Assembly (NCBI RefSeq): GCF_051106095.1
Contig: NC_135783.1
Coordinates: 57,693,447 to 57,757,446 of the forward strand
Direction of reading: 5' to 3'
Length of the DNA stretch: 64,000 bases
Source: Pogona vitticeps
Taxonomy: Eukaryota > Chordata > Lepidosauria > Squamata > Agamidae
A program made the translations under genes and the position numbers. Position 1 is the stretch's first letter; every line of letters begins with the position of its first letter. Under the pieces are notes generated by a model, which worked only from the letters and a program-made list of their open reading frames with translations, ran no database searches and had not been told where the DNA came from. Positions 9,761 to 22,724 of the stretch are shown here, in pieces.

Positions 9761-11789
9761 CTCTTTGTTGGCCCAAGGGCATCCACTCTTACATACAAAG
9801 AAGATAACACAAAACTGTTTTGGAGAAGAAAAGTGCCACACATTTATTGGTTACAGCAGCAGTCCCAGGCCAGCATTGAGAATTCAATCCAATGCATCAA
9901 GAAACCTGAACTTCCCTTGATTCCAACCACTGCTGAAGGTTCCACCAGGAGTGACAGTCCCTTGGAGACCACATGAGCATATGCCACTCCACTACTTCCT
10001 GCCACCTGAGGCAGAGCCATACCAATGTGCCCCAAAACTATGGCTCTGCCCCCAGATCCCCATACAGTAATTATTTAACAACCCAGGCAAGCGGGCGCCT
10101 GCTTGCTGCCTTCATATCATCTGGATCCAACCCAATGTCCCAAACTGCCACAAGACCTGGGCATCGCTCAGCACCCATCCAAGAATTACTATATCTGAAA
10201 CCAATTTGCTTAGGCCATGATGATATGCCAGAACTATATCTCTTGTCCTACAATCTGATAACTGGACCCCTTCTGACCAGACAAGGCATGTTCATTTAAA
10301 TGAAATATTCAAGTGCTTAATCCAGCTGCCACATCATGATGCCACCATTTGACCAATGACTCTGGCTACCTTTTGCCTTAAAATGACCATCCTGACCACA
10401 AGCCATAGCTGCCTCTCAATACTATTGGAACTGCTGCCATAAAAGGGGGCTAAGCCGGAGCCAGCAAATGCCTCTCCACCCAGGCATGTGACACATGCCA
10501 TGCTGTATAAACTGAGATGCCCAATCACTGGATATGTGTTACTCCAGCCAGTGGATAATGTTGTGGCCAATGAGCCATATCTGGTACACCCAACCTGTGG
10601 ATAGAGCTGAGATAGGTGAAATCTCAAGATTTTCTCATAAACTCTCAGATGTAGTACCTGCAAGCATCTGATTTATATGGTCAGGAGGCATGCCTAAACT
10701 GGCCACCGCAGTGGCTGCCCCAATTCAAGGGCTGTCTCAATTCAAAAAGAGAGTGATGGAAAATCCTGAGGTAGGTAGTCCACCCATGTCAGAATGGCTC
10801 AGAATACCCCAGTGAACTGGAAAAGCATCAGCAGGGCTGCCCCCTCCCAGTCCAGGTGGTGTTGTAGGTAAGCCCTGGTTGTGAAGAGTGGGCAAGGGGA
10901 GCCCTCACACTTGAGCCTGAGGTGATATGTAGACCCTAGTTCAGCTGCTTGCTCACAGACACAAGATGATGGAACAGTCCTTAAAGAAACATCCTGTCTG
11001 TGCACCATCCTCCCATGGGCATCATGCTCAAACCCTGCTATCAGCTTCCCAGCATAAAAAGCCTTGAAGAAAGTGAGTGTCTATGATGCACATGCACCAG
11101 CATACTTGACTCAGCTGGGATATAAACACCCAAAACACAAGGAAGGTGATGGGCTTCCTTCTATCAGGGACCTCCCACCCAGCTATAGCTCACCTGGCAT
11201 TTTTGACGCTGAGTTTTTTGTCTGTTTGTTTGTTTGTTTGTTTTTTGCATGGAATGTCCACAGGGATCTGGAAGCTCTTGACTGGAAAAGGCAATAATTG
11301 CTAAATGGGTGCACACTGTCCTGGACATCAGACCCTGGGCCTGGAAGGTACCAGATAATCAAGCACAGCTGCCTCTCTTGTAGGAAGGGAAGCAGTGCAT
11401 GTTTGAGCTTGGGGAAGCACAAGAAATATTCCAGAGCAGCCCTATATGTCCCAAAAGTGGAAAGGGCAACTGAGTTATATATTTTCTGAGTTATTTATTT
11501 CTCCCAAGGCTCCAGAACTCTCCTTGGAATGAATCTGGGATTGATGCATGTACCTGTATTCCTGGAAGTGAGAGAGGGCAGAACTTTATGCTGACTGACA
11601 AACAAATACAGACCTAGGAAGGGAGCTAATCCAGAGAGATTATCTGAACATAAACTGGTGTGTTAACACTGGCTCCTTATTCCTCCACAAACAGGCATGG
11701 GATCCAACTTCTTAAAAGTAAATTACATAAAAGTAACAAATAGCAGGAGAAGTCTATCACAATGTACTTAATCCCCAGTTCAATATGTG
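9761..11789. other. No gene recognised; moderately GC-rich old sequence
   Basis: Bases 9830-11110 are less AT-rich than their surroundings and may be an old repeat, but I could not place them. A (TTTG)n array lies at about 11216-11244. Confidence 0.4.
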
Positions 11790-12054
11790 TACAGTGGGGT
11801 CTTGACTTGAGAACTTAATCCGTATTGGAAGGCGGTTCTCAAGTCAAAAAGTCTGTAAATCAAGTCTCCATTGACCTACAGTGCATTGAAAACCGATTAA
11901 TCCCGTAACAGGCCGTTTTTGTTCCATTTTGGTTTTTTTCTGGTCTGTAAGTCAAATCTCAGTCTGCAAATCAAACCTAAATTTTGCGGCCAGAGAAGTC
12001 TGTAACTCAAAAAGTCTGTAAATCAAGCCGTCTGTAAGTCAAGGGTCCACTGTA
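11790..12054. mobile_element. MITE of Tigger/mariner type (family 'gtcttgac')
   Basis: Ends are TACAGTGGGGTCTTGAC and GTCAAGGGTCCACTGTA, an imperfect terminal inverted repeat with TA at each edge, as in Tc1/mariner-Tigger elements. The interior repeats the phrase AAGTCTGTAAATCAAG. A near-identical copy lies at 30240-30480. No transposase is encoded. Confidence 0.9.
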
Positions 12055-13296
12055 CTCAAAGTATAACTGACCATGACTGGTCAAAGGAAGAAATAATTCA
12101 TCTTATACAACGTTAGCTGCTGAGGATACAAATAACTATACATTAGGTTTAGGGAAAGTAGACCACTTGTGTTTTTTTGTAACAGCTATACTTCTTACAT
12201 TCGTATTGTTTGCTATTAGACTTCTAGTATAATTTTAAAATGTGTAGCAGGTGCAGCCTTCTGGGTTTCATTATATATCCAGCTGGCAAACTGAACTGGA
12301 GCCCACTATCCACCAGTCGACCAACACACAGTCAAAGTCAACTTTTATCACTGGCCAACGAAAGATTTGTAGGGAGAAATCCGTCACCACTGGCCAATAG
12401 AAAGCCAGCAAAGGGAGTATCTCTTTGCCATCATCCTGGCCACCTGCCACCAGTCTTGGGCTCCTGCTCCAGCAACAACTGGTGTGCGCCAGGTAAGCCA
12501 AAGTCCCCATTTCTCCAAAGGCTGGGAACCAAACTAACAGGTTTACATTACCAGAGGATTTCTAGGAAGAGCATTATTACAGTGTAAGCTGCTCACCAAC
12601 AGAACAAACTCCCTTAGAAAGAATGAAATTGCTACTTCTCAAAGATGCAGTAATACTACATTTCCTGCATCAGGAATCAGAGACCATTCACATCTTTTCA
12701 ATTCTGACCACAGAGATATACACATAGGATCATTCAAAAATATACATTAAAAAAATCTTACTTGTAGCAAACTATCACATCAGATACAAAAGACTAGCCA
12801 CAAACAGGTATTGATCTGAAAAGGACTTGTAATCTGAGATAGATCTGGCCAGGGAGGGCTACATCACATTATTTTCCAAAATATGTTGCTCAACTGTCCA
12901 GATGACAGATGCTGTTAGGTTAATTAATAAAAGGGAACTCAAGGTTCAGATTAATAACCACGAGCAAGCTACTGTGTCTCTCTCACTGTTTCTAATCTAT
13001 AAATTGGAAACTGCAACACTTGGAATATTTATTTTTTAATGTTGCTCATAATCTACCTTTCTTCAATGGCAACTATATCTTTTATATCTCTTTCTTCTCC
13101 ATGGCCCTCAAAACAGTTAGAAACAGGTGAAACAGCAGCTTCACAATAGGTTGATAAAATCTTAACTTGCTAGAAATGTATTCTTCAAAGCTGCTATGTT
13201 TACATAATCAACATACATACAGATCCCACTGTCTCCCTGCAATGATCAGCACAAAAAAGCAAATCTCCAAAACTAGAAAACAGCAGGAGAATAATT
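12055..13296. other. No gene or repeat recognised
   Basis: AT-rich DNA. The phrase CACTGGCCAA occurs twice near 12348-12396, which may hint at a small local duplication. Confidence 0.45.
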
Positions 13297-14095
13297 TTGT
13301 TGTTTAGTCGTTAGGTTGTGTCAGATTCTTCGTGACCCCATGGACCAGAGCGCGCCAGACCCTCCGGTCTTTCACTGCCTCCCAGAGTTTGGTCAAATTC
13401 ATGTTGGTAGCTTCTATGAAACTGTCCAACCATTTCATCCTCTGTCGTCCCCTTCTCCTCTTGCCTTCACTCTTTCCCAACATCAGGGTCTTTTCCAGGG
13501 AGTCTTCTTCTGAGATGGCCAAAGTATTGGAGCCTCAGCTTCAGGATCTGTCCTTCCAGTGAGCACTCAGGGTTGATTTCCTTCAAAATTGATAGGTTTG
13601 TTCTCTTTGCAGTCCAGGGGACTCTCAAGAGTCTCCTCCAGCACCATAATTCAAAAGCATCAATTCTTTAGTGGTCAGCCTTCTTTATGGTCCAGTTCTC
13701 ACTTCCATACATCACTACTGAAAAAACCATACCTTTGACTATGAGGACCTTTGTCGCCAAGGTGATGTCTCTGCTTTTTAAGATGCTGTCAAGGTTTGTC
13801 ATCGCTTTCCTCCCAAGAAGCAGGTGTCTTTTAATTTCGTGGCTGCTATCTCCATCTGCAGTGATCATGGAGCCCAAGAAAGGAAAATCTGTCACTGCCT
13901 CCATATTTCCCCTTCTATTTGCCAGGAGGTGATTAGACCAGTGGCCATGATCTTAGTTTTTTTGATGTTGAGCTTCAGACCATTTTTGCACTCTCCTCTT
14001 TCACCCTCGTTGCAAGGTTCCTTAATTCCTCCTCACTTTCTGCCATCAGATTGGTATCATCTGCATATCGGAGGTTGTTGATATTTCTTCCAGCT
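13297..14095 (-). mobile_element. Bov-B (RTE) LINE, 3′ fragment
   Basis: Minus-strand translation contains FLGSMITADGDSSHEIKRH, SENWTIKKAD, EEDSLEKTLMLGKSEGK and LDSFIEATNMNLTKLWEAV, the C-terminal end of RTE/Bov-B ORF2. The 3′ terminus on the minus strand ends with the family tail CGACTAAACAACAAAA. Several frame changes show it is dead. It is 5′ truncated near 14095. Confidence 0.93.
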
Positions 14096-15412
14096 AGAAA
14101 ACAATGTACAAATCCTTAAAGGTAAAAAAAAAAATCCCTTATTTAAATAAAAAGTTAATAAGTATGTCAACATACTCAAAAGCATTTCCTCTGGTATTAA
14201 ATTTGGGTTTTTTGCATAAAGAGCTCCTTACCAAATGCAGTGGCACAGTCATCACATGGGGTGTTTCCTACCTCACAAATAAAGCCCTGAACAGTCCTTT
14301 CTGTCCCTGCTTTGTGCAAGACTGTAAAATCACAAAATATACCCATTTGCACTGAAAAAAACCAAAATGAAGTCTTGGATTTCTAGAAAAATGCAGTTCT
14401 CCTTCACACAAATATCCCCAACATGTCTGATACAATTATTAAAGGAGGAAAAAAAGATTAAAAAGTGGCTATGATTTTTTAAATTCAAGCCACACATCAT
14501 AATGCATTTTGTGGGTGGGGAAAAGGCAGCATTTAAATTGCCTGAATACCTGCCTGAAGAAAAGAAAAAAATAATAGCTGTCAAATCTATTATAGCACTA
14601 ATTTATCCCAAGCAGCAGGCACCCTTGTATAACAGCACTATACTTCAGATATTACTCCCTTATATGCTAGTATATTGAACCAGGGTTTTATTATATGCCA
14701 ATCCGAGCTATTATTATGCACCCAGCGCTTTATCCTTCTGAGTGGAATTCTAGGCTGCTTAAGACATCTAATGCAACAGAACAATTTCTTATGTGTTCCT
14801 TTGGAGGAACTTAATTTTAAAGGGGGTGTTCCTTCTTTCACTATTTCATGCTTTCTTTCCTTCTCCCACTCTAGATCTTATCAGATATTTCAACTACTGC
14901 AGCTCCCCAAAAATGACAGCCTACTCAAAGACTGCCAGCAGTGATTCAGCTGGAACTGTACTGCAGAGATCTGCAGTCTATTTCATCAAATATTCAGTAA
15001 AAGCAAGCTTTCAAAGCAAAATAGAGATCTTATTTGAAGCCTATTTTAACCCGTCTCCCATTTTCATTTTCTTAATATCAATTTTAAACTCTTCAGGTTT
15101 TCTTTTTAAACAATAAGTGGGGAAGGGAACGCCTGTGAATACACTTGTTACATCTAAGGCTGAATTCCCCTTGCCACATTTTGTTTTAAATCTAACATAA
15201 AAAGAATGAGGTCTAAAGTAATAAAGTTAAAAATTTAGCCCATAACTCACTAGTTGTGACTTGCTTCAAAAAACAGAAAAACAGCAAAGCTGCTCAAGCT
15301 TATACTTCCTTCTGCACTGCAGCTGAATTTCACAACACTGGTTTTGAGTGAAGATTTATTTAAGGCATGCTGTCTAAAACAACAAAGTAACAGAATGAAA
15401 CGAGTCTCCTAT
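14096..15412. other. No gene or repeat recognised
   Basis: AT-rich DNA with only short chance open frames. Confidence 0.5.
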
Positions 15413-16285
15413 AACTAAGAACATAAGAACAGCCATGTTGGATCTGGCCAAGGCCCATTTAGTCCACTTCCTGTATCTCACAGTGAGCCCCACTAGATGC
15501 TTCTGGGAGCACAATTAGATACCTGTCTCCTGATACCCCTTCCCTGCATCTGGCATTTGGAGATACAGTGGTGCCTCGCATTACAACGTTAATTCGTTCC
15601 AGTGAAATCGCTATAGAACAAAAACGTCGTAAAGCGAAAATAAAAAAGCCATTGAAACGCATTAATGGTTAATGTGTTCCAATCGGCTAAGAACTCACCG
15701 TCCAGCGAAGATCCTCCATAGGGGCAGCCATTTTTGGGTGCCTGTGCAGCGAAAAATGGCTCCTAAACACAGCGGGGAGCCATTTTGAGCACCCGGTGGC
15801 CATTTTGAAACCCCGACAATCAGCTGTTTTGATCGTCGGGAAGCGAAAATCGGTTCCCAAAACAGGGAACCGATCATCGCGCAATGAAATTCACCCATTC
15901 AAAACATCGTTTTGCAATCGCTTTTGCGATCACAAAAACCTCATCGTAATGTGGATTCGGCGTTAAATGGAGCGCCCGTCTTGTGAGGCACCACTGTACC
16001 TTCCTTTTAAGCCTGGAGATTATACATCCCCATCATGGTTTGTACCCTGCAATGGACTTTTCCTCCAGGAATCTGTCCAATCCCCTTTTAAAGGCATGTA
16101 GGCCAGATGCCATCACCACATCCTGTGGCAGGGAGTTCCACAATGTAACAACATATTTTCTTTTGTCTGTTCTCACTCTCCCAACACTCCATTTGAGTGG
16201 ATGTCCCCTGGATCTGGTATTGTGTGAGAGTGAAAAGAGATTCCTTCTATAATCTATTGGATTGCAACAAGAAAAAACAAACATT
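15413..16285 (-). mobile_element. CR1-type LINE 3′ end, split by a MITE
   Basis: At 16033-16284 the minus strand encodes a typical LINE C-terminus (TRSRGHPLKWS, TLWNSLPQDVVMASGL, FKRGLDRFLEE). After the MITE at 15564-15998 it continues as a 3′ UTR and ends in GTTCTTATGTTCTTA, an octamer-like repeat comparable to the CR1 terminal ATTCTATG repeats. The class is inferred from these two features. Confidence 0.65.
15564..15998. mobile_element. Tigger/mariner-like MITE (family 'gtgcctcgc')
   Basis: Ends are TACAGTGGTGCCTCGC and GTGAGGCACCACTGTA, a clear terminal inverted repeat with TA borders. It is inserted in the CR1-type 3′ end. A related copy is at 33061-33395. The interior has no transposase frame. 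Confidence 0.9.
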
Positions 16286-17702
16286 TAACATTAGAACTAG
16301 AGGATTTCTATGGGTAAATACATGTTGCCCTGTACAGGTAAGTAACTTTCCAGAATGAAGAAACCAAGGTTTGTCCAAAGCCAGCATCTATGCCAAAGAG
16401 GTTGTAACAAAGATATAACGTTTAGTCTATTCAGTTCTGGAGCCACTTCTCACAGCCTGTGGGGACTAACTACAGTGATTATGCTGACCAGCAAAAACAA
16501 GGGAATTCTGTGTGGTGGTTTAGATCCCACTCCTCCTTATGCAGGTGCTATTCAGAACTGGAAGCACCTCAACTTTCTGACCATTAAGAGCTGACAGAGT
16601 TTCCTATATAGCAATTATGCTTGCACACAAAAAAAAGTCTTTCTGCATCTAGCAGGCTAAAAAGTGGTAAGACTCCCCCGGCTGAAAGTTAAATTAGGAA
16701 ACTGGAGTGTTCAGAACATATGTGACAGGAAAAATTCACATGAATTCATCAAATATCCAGAAATTTGGAGGAAGTTAAGTTTACTGTGTAGAATTCAGCC
16801 AAGCACAGTCAGATGGTGGACATACTGCGTCTTATTCGAGCAGTAATGACACATCATATTAATACACAGCTAAAATCTGAGCATCAAAAGTTTTAAGACC
16901 TCAATATCATACAGTTATATCCCCAACTGATGATAAGGATAAAAGAACAGAAAAATTCTGTGAAGAACTCAAAGATATTATAAAACAACTTAAATTTGCA
17001 GTGTAATGGGGCATATCAATGCTCAGAAAGGGGAAGCAGCTTGTGGTGATTTTATTGGCAAATACAATCTAAGAACAAAAATTGAATGTGGAGAATGAAT
17101 GATACGATTTTGTGATGAAAAAGAACATGTAGTTGGCAATACCAGCTCTTATAAAGAACAATCAGACCGTGAAAAAACAAAGCTCTGCAAGGTAGTATTA
17201 AAAACTGTGTTGTAACGAACAAAACAAATTATATCCTAGTTCATCAGAGAGACTGGAACAATGCTAAAATGAACAAATAAACGGGGAGGGGGGGTTCAGA
17301 TTACTATCCTCTCATTGCTGTAGTCTGCCTCAAAATTTAAAAAATACAGAAAAGTAAAATACAAAAACCACAGGAAGTAAACAACTAAATGAGCAGGTAT
17401 GTACTGGGACTCATAAAGATAATGAGGTTACACATTCAAATTGCTCAGATATAAATGCTATTTACTCTGTACTGATTATTAATTCAGAGGCATTAATAAT
17501 TGTGACCAAAAACAACCCCAAAAGTAGAAATCTAAATGAAAAAAGAAGTCAGTGACAAAAGAACTATCAAAGCTCACAGAAGACTGATGAAAATTAAAAA
17601 AAAAAATTAAAAGACCATATCAAATATAATTAAGCAGGAACACCCAAAACAAATTAGAGAAAATTAAAAAGGGCTCTGAACAATATATAAAAATAGAAAC
17701 CA
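16286..17702. other. No gene or repeat recognised
   Basis: Very AT-rich DNA; nothing supported. Confidence 0.5.
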
Positions 17703-20700
17703 GAGAATCATAGAATCATAAGGCCATTAAGTCCAACCCTCTGTTCGATACAGGAATACAAATCAAAGGATATCTGCCAAGTGATTGTCCAAGTTTCTCT
17801 TAAATGCCTGCAGTGTTGGAGCACTCGCCGCTTCTCAAGGTAATTGGTTCCACTGTCTTACTGCTCTAACAGTTAAGAAGTTTTTTCTGATATTCAATCA
17901 AAATCTGGCTTCCTGTAACTTGAGCCCATCGTTGAGTGTCCTGCACTCTGGAATGACTGAGAACAGATCTTGCCCCTCCTCTGTATGACAGCCTTTCAAG
18001 TATTTGAAAAGTGTTATCATATCACCCCTCTGTCCTCTTTTCTCAAGGCTAAACATGCCCAGTTCTTTCAGTCTTTTTCTCATAGGGCTTGATTTCCAGC
18101 CCCCTAATCATTCATGTTGCCCTCCCTTGACCTTGTTCCAATTTGTCAGCATCCTTCTTGAAGTGTGGAGTCCAGAACTGGACACAATACTCAATGTGAG
18201 GCCTAACCAATGCTGAATAGAGGGGGACTAGCGCCTTGCAGTATTTCGAAACTAAACTTCTATTAATGTAGCCTAAAATAGTATTTGCCTTTTTTGTAGC
18301 CACATCACACTGTTGGCTCATATTCAGCTTATGATCTATGATAATTCCAAGATGCTTCTCACTTGTAGTATTACTGAGCCAGATATTCCCCATCTTGTAA
18401 CTGTGCATTTGGTTTTGTTTTCTGAGGAACAGTACTTTGTACTTATCTCTGTTGAATTTCATTCTATTTATTTATTTATATTTATTTATATTTATTTATT
18501 TATTTATTTATTTATTCATTCATTCATTCATTCATTCATTCATTCATTCATTCATTCATTCATTCGCTTTTTACCCCACCCCTCTAGACAATGTCTTCTC
18601 GTCTATTCTGTTGCTTTAAGCCCAGTGTTCCAGCCTATCAAGATCTTTCTGAATTTTGTTTTTGTCTTCCAGGGTATTAGCTATTCCACCCAATTTTGTG
18701 TCATCAGCAAATTTGACAAGCATTCCCTGCACTCCCTCATCCAAGTCATTAATAGTCATGTTGAAGAGTACCGGACCTAGGACAGAGCCTTGGGGTACCC
18801 CACTTGTCACCTCCACCCAGCTGAAGGAGCCTTTTAATCATCACCCTCTGAGTGTGATTTTGTAACCAACTGTGTATCCACCTGACACTTGATCTATCCA
18901 GCCCACACCTAGTTAGCTTGCTAATCAAGATATCATGGGGCACTTTGTCAAAAGTGTTGCTGAAGTCAAGATATACTATAACTACAGTGTTCCCTCTGTC
19001 CATCAGGGAGGTTACCTGATCAAACAATGAGATCAGGTTAGTCTGGCAGGATTTGTTCTTGACAAATCTGTGTTGCTTCTAGTTATTACTGCACTATTTT
19101 TTAGGTGCTTGCATCGTGACCATCTATAATTTGTTTCAGAATTTTCCCTGGGATTGAAGTCAGACTGACCGGCCTGTAGTTCCCAGGTTCCTGTTTATTG
19201 CCCTTTTTGAAGATAGAAACAACATTAGCCCTCCTCCAGTCATCGGGCACCTCACTCATTTTCCATGATTTCAAGAAAATAATAGACAGCAGTTCTGAGA
19301 GTTCTTCAGCCAATTCCTTCCGTACTCTTGGATGTAGTTCATTCGGCCCTGGAGATCTGAACTCGTTCAAGGTGGTAAAGTATCCCTTAACTATTTGTTT
19401 ATCAGTCTCCAGCTGCAATCCTGTCCCCTCCATTTGCACTTCATATTTGTCTGGAGGTTCATAGTCTGTCCTCTGGGAAAAGACTGAGCTAAAATAGGAA
19501 TTGAGCTCCTCTGCCTTTTCTTTGTCCTCTGTTATCATTTTCCCACTTCTGTGACACTATTTTTTTTCTTTGTTTTTTGCTTCGCACAAAGCTAAAGAAT
19601 GCTTTTTTTATTGCTTTAGTAGCTCAGCTAATATCAGCTCATTCTCAGCTTTTGCTCTCCTAATACCATCCCTGCATTTCCTAGCTACTTGTCTGTACCG
19701 CTTCCTTGGTGACCTGACCTTCTTTCCACTTCCTGTACATGTCTCTTGTTTTGTTGTTGTTTTCAGGTCTACCCTGGCCTTTTTTGATGCCTCCCATTTT
19801 TTTCATGTTGGAATTATTTGTAGTTGTGCTTTTAGAATGTCTTTTAAAAAAAAAAGAAACTCCCATCCTTCTTGGACTCCTTGGACTCCTGCCATGGGAC
19901 CTTACTCATCCTTCTTTTGAGATAATTAAAATTGGCTTTTAAAAAATCCAGCATGTGTGTGTGGCTACACTCTGCTTTGGTTTCCTTTGAAATCAAGAAT
20001 TCTAGTAGAATATGGTCACTCTCACCCAGAGTTCCCCTTATTGCCACTTCCTCCACCAAGTCATCTCTACTGGTTAGAATCAAGTCAAGGATAGCTAGTC
20101 CTCTAGTTTCTTTCTCCACTTTAGGAGTGTAGGAGACAATTATCAGCCACACAAGACAGGGATTTCTTGGAAGGACCATACTTTGCAGAATTTGCCCCCT
20201 AACATATATCTGGATATCTGAAATCTCCCATCGCTACTACTGTACATCGTGTCTCTTTGAAATCCTTACAATTTCTTTTCCAAAAGTTTCCTCCACCTAC
20301 TCTCCTTGATCACGCAGCCGGTCATAGGCTCCAACTACCATGTTCCTTTTGTTTTTGGTCCCAACTGGATCGATCCAGATGCTCTCAGTGGGACATCCAG
20401 TCTCCTCTCCTGTATTTCTGTGCAGGAATGCATATTTTTAAATATACTGCAACTCCACCTCTCTGTTCTTTTTTAACAGTTTATATCCTTCAATTGCTGT
20501 ATTCCAGTCGTGGGAGTCATCCCACTAAGTTTCAGTTATTCCTGTTAGGTCATATTTACCCATCTGAACTATAATTTCCAGTTCTTGTTTGTTCCCCATA
20601 TTCCTGGCATTTGTATATAGACACCAGAGATTGTGTGATTTCTGACTGTTTGTCTTTGTACATTTTTATGAATATTACTATTAATGTTATGATTGACCCC

Positions 20701-20800
20701 CATTTGAACAGTTTGGTCTGTTCCTCTTATTGTAAGGGAGAAAATCCACACAGCGTAGCAGGTGTATTCAGAGGCATCAGAAAAGAATCTGGCATGCTAG
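17703..20800 (-). mobile_element. CR1 LINE, 5′-truncated and broken
   Basis: Read on the minus strand, endonuclease-like parts come first (GITET-like region near 20.5-20.6 kb; LAILDLILTSRDDLVEEV and ESDH near 20.1 kb). Reverse transcriptase follows ([66 protein letters not shown]), then the C-terminal region (KHLGIIIDHKLNM, HIEYCVQFWTPHF, MFSLEKRGQRGDMITLFKY). The 3′ end reads TTATGATTCTATGATTCT, the CR1 terminal octamer. The frame is broken at several points, it lacks ORF1, and it carries an insertion at about 18463-18612. At 3.1 kb it is shorter than a full CR1. Confidence 0.95.
18463..18612 (-). mobile_element. L2/SINE-type tail inserted in the CR1 LINE, with compound microsatellite
   Basis: CR1 coding sequence stops at about 18463 and resumes near 18615. 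Between them lie (TTTA)n, (TTCA)n and a minus-strand tail GTCTAGAGGGGTGGGGTAAA. The array order equals that of the tail at 8207 read backwards. Confidence 0.8.
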
Positions 20801-20919
20801 TTTAGATCTTTCTGGCCATTATAGCCAGAAACAGATTTTAAAATAGGTGATTTAAATGAGCACAGTGTATTGAGCACAGTGTATTAGGAACCTAGAAACC
20901 TAAAAAGCCTCCTAATGCC

Positions 20920-21055
20920 AAATCAAACACTTGGACCACCTAACCTAGTCAATGCTGTCATCCCTGACTTAGCAGTGTTGTTCAAGGTTTCAGATAAGAG
21001 CTTTCCATATTGACCTTGAAAGGCTGGGAACCTTCTGCACAATGGGCTGAAAAAA
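20920..21055 (-). repeat. tRNA-type SINE, minus strand, degraded
   Basis: The plus strand shows the order seen in the copy at 41580: a gaccacctaacctagtcaatgct-like phrase, then AAGGTTTCAGATAAGAG, then GGGAACCTTCTGCAC. It is old and incomplete. Confidence 0.4.
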
Positions 21056-21711
21056 GGCAAGGCAACATTTGGTTCTAACTAATGTATACAAACCTCTTGG
21101 GGAGACTTCCCTCTTGGTTAATGGTTGATTAAAGCTACTTCCAGCTAGTTATTCAGTCTAGCACCAGAGATGCATGAACCAAGAGAGTATTCTTAATGTC
21201 TTCGCATTGCAGGTTTATCGTTTGGCTTTGCTGACTCAGGGAGGGACACAAATGCATCATTTTGCCCACCAAAGCTTCAACTGGCCAATTCAAAGGTAGT
21301 TTTGGAAATCTGCCAGGCAGCTGGTGACACAGCAATTAGACATGCATTTACTGCCTTGGTCATGGAGAAACACAATTTTTAATCTAATCAAGGACAAGTT
21401 ACATACACTGAACAATCGATTGAGCAACTAGAAGAGGATTTTCCACATGACAGCAAGGAAAACAGCTCACATTGCTCATGCAACTGTATTTAGAAAACTG
21501 TAATTCAACAAGATTCTATCTATTGGCTCACAATTATCAAGCAATTCTCCAGCCGAAATCTTATTTCAGGCAGTTATACAAGTTGTGCCTTCCAGAGCAG
21601 AAGAATAAGATTCAAGCCAAGTGTCAAAGTAACATCCGATAAATCTATACTTGTAATCAGGCAGCAAATCTATCAATGTTGATGAGAAAGCAGCAAGCAT
21701 TTACCAGAACA
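21056..21711. other. No gene or repeat recognised
   Basis: AT-rich DNA with no supported feature. Confidence 0.5.
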
Positions 21712-22057
21712 TGGTGGTGGCGCTGTGGGCTAAACCGCAGAAGCCTGTGCTGCAGGGACAGAAGACCAGCAGTCGTAAGTTCGAATCCACGCAACGGAAT
21801 GAGCGCCCGTCGCCTGTCCCAGCTCCCGCCAACCTAGCGGTTCGAAAGCATGCAAATGCGAGTAGATAAATAGGTACCACCTCGGTGGGAAGGTAAACAG
21901 CGTTCCGTGTCTAAATCACACTGGCCATGTGACCACGGAAGATTGTCTTCAGACAAAACACTGGCTCTATGGCTTGAAGAGCGGGATGAGCGCCGCCCCC
22001 TAGAGTCGGACACGACTGGACAAAAATTGTCAAGGGGAACCTTTACCTTTACCTTTA
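21712..22057 (+). mobile_element. Sauria SINE (tRNA-derived, Bov-B-like 3′ end)
   Basis: The head GTGGCGCTGTGGGCTAAACC holds a pol III A-box-like segment and AAGTTCGAATCCACGC a B box. The body reads through AGATAAATAGGTACCACCTC. The 3′ part GAGTCGGACACGACTGGAC and the tail ACCTTTACCTTTACCTTT are typical of squamate SINEs that borrow the Bov-B 3′ end for retrotransposition. It is near full length (346 bp). Confidence 0.95.
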
Positions 22058-22724
22058 TGCAACATAGCTAAAGGAACAGTTGTTTATCCAAGGATACCAA
22101 CAGGGTAGAGCCCAGCTGTAAATTTATTTTTGAAAGGTTCTGGTCTAGATAATCAACCCACAAGGAACTAGAAATAAAGAGTCTGAGATATTTCTAAAAC
22201 CAGAAACTCCTGCAATCTGGTTAAGGAACCATCTTTTAACATTGCACTTGAAATTCCAAAGAATCAAAGGGTTCTTTCTGACAATAAAGATGGAGACTAT
22301 GAAACAAACTACCCCAAGGTCCTTATTAGCTTGCGGATTATTTCTTCTACAGTTTGGATTGTGGCTCAAACAGGTATTTCCAAAGTGAATTCTTCTGTAA
22401 AATAACCTGTCTCCTAATTCTGCTCATTCAAACAACACTTATTCCATATACTGTACTATGAAGCAGGTTCTAAGGTCTAATTTTACCAATCTGTATAATT
22501 TTTTGAACTTCTGCAAAACTCTGCTGAAAAAGCTTAAGACTGGGTTACTGCTATCATTATAAACACAGAAAAACATCAAATCAATGATGTTTTTTAAAAA
22601 AAACAAAAAACACCTCCAGCATGTTTCTTACAATAGTCCATAACATATGTAACTGCTGTGGCTTGGGCCAGACAATTGTATTTGAAAGTTCAGGTTTGAT
22701 TCTAGCAAAACCCGGAAACATGCA
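22058..22724. other. No gene or repeat recognised
   Basis: AT-rich DNA with no supported feature. Confidence 0.5.

Noticed and set aside
18463-18570. CRISPR-like direct repeats
   Set aside because: The repeats are tetranucleotide microsatellite units without spacers.
21712-22057. tRNA gene at the SINE head
   Set aside because: A and B box-like parts are present but the sequence continues into the Sauria SINE body and tail; it does not fold as a tRNA end to end.
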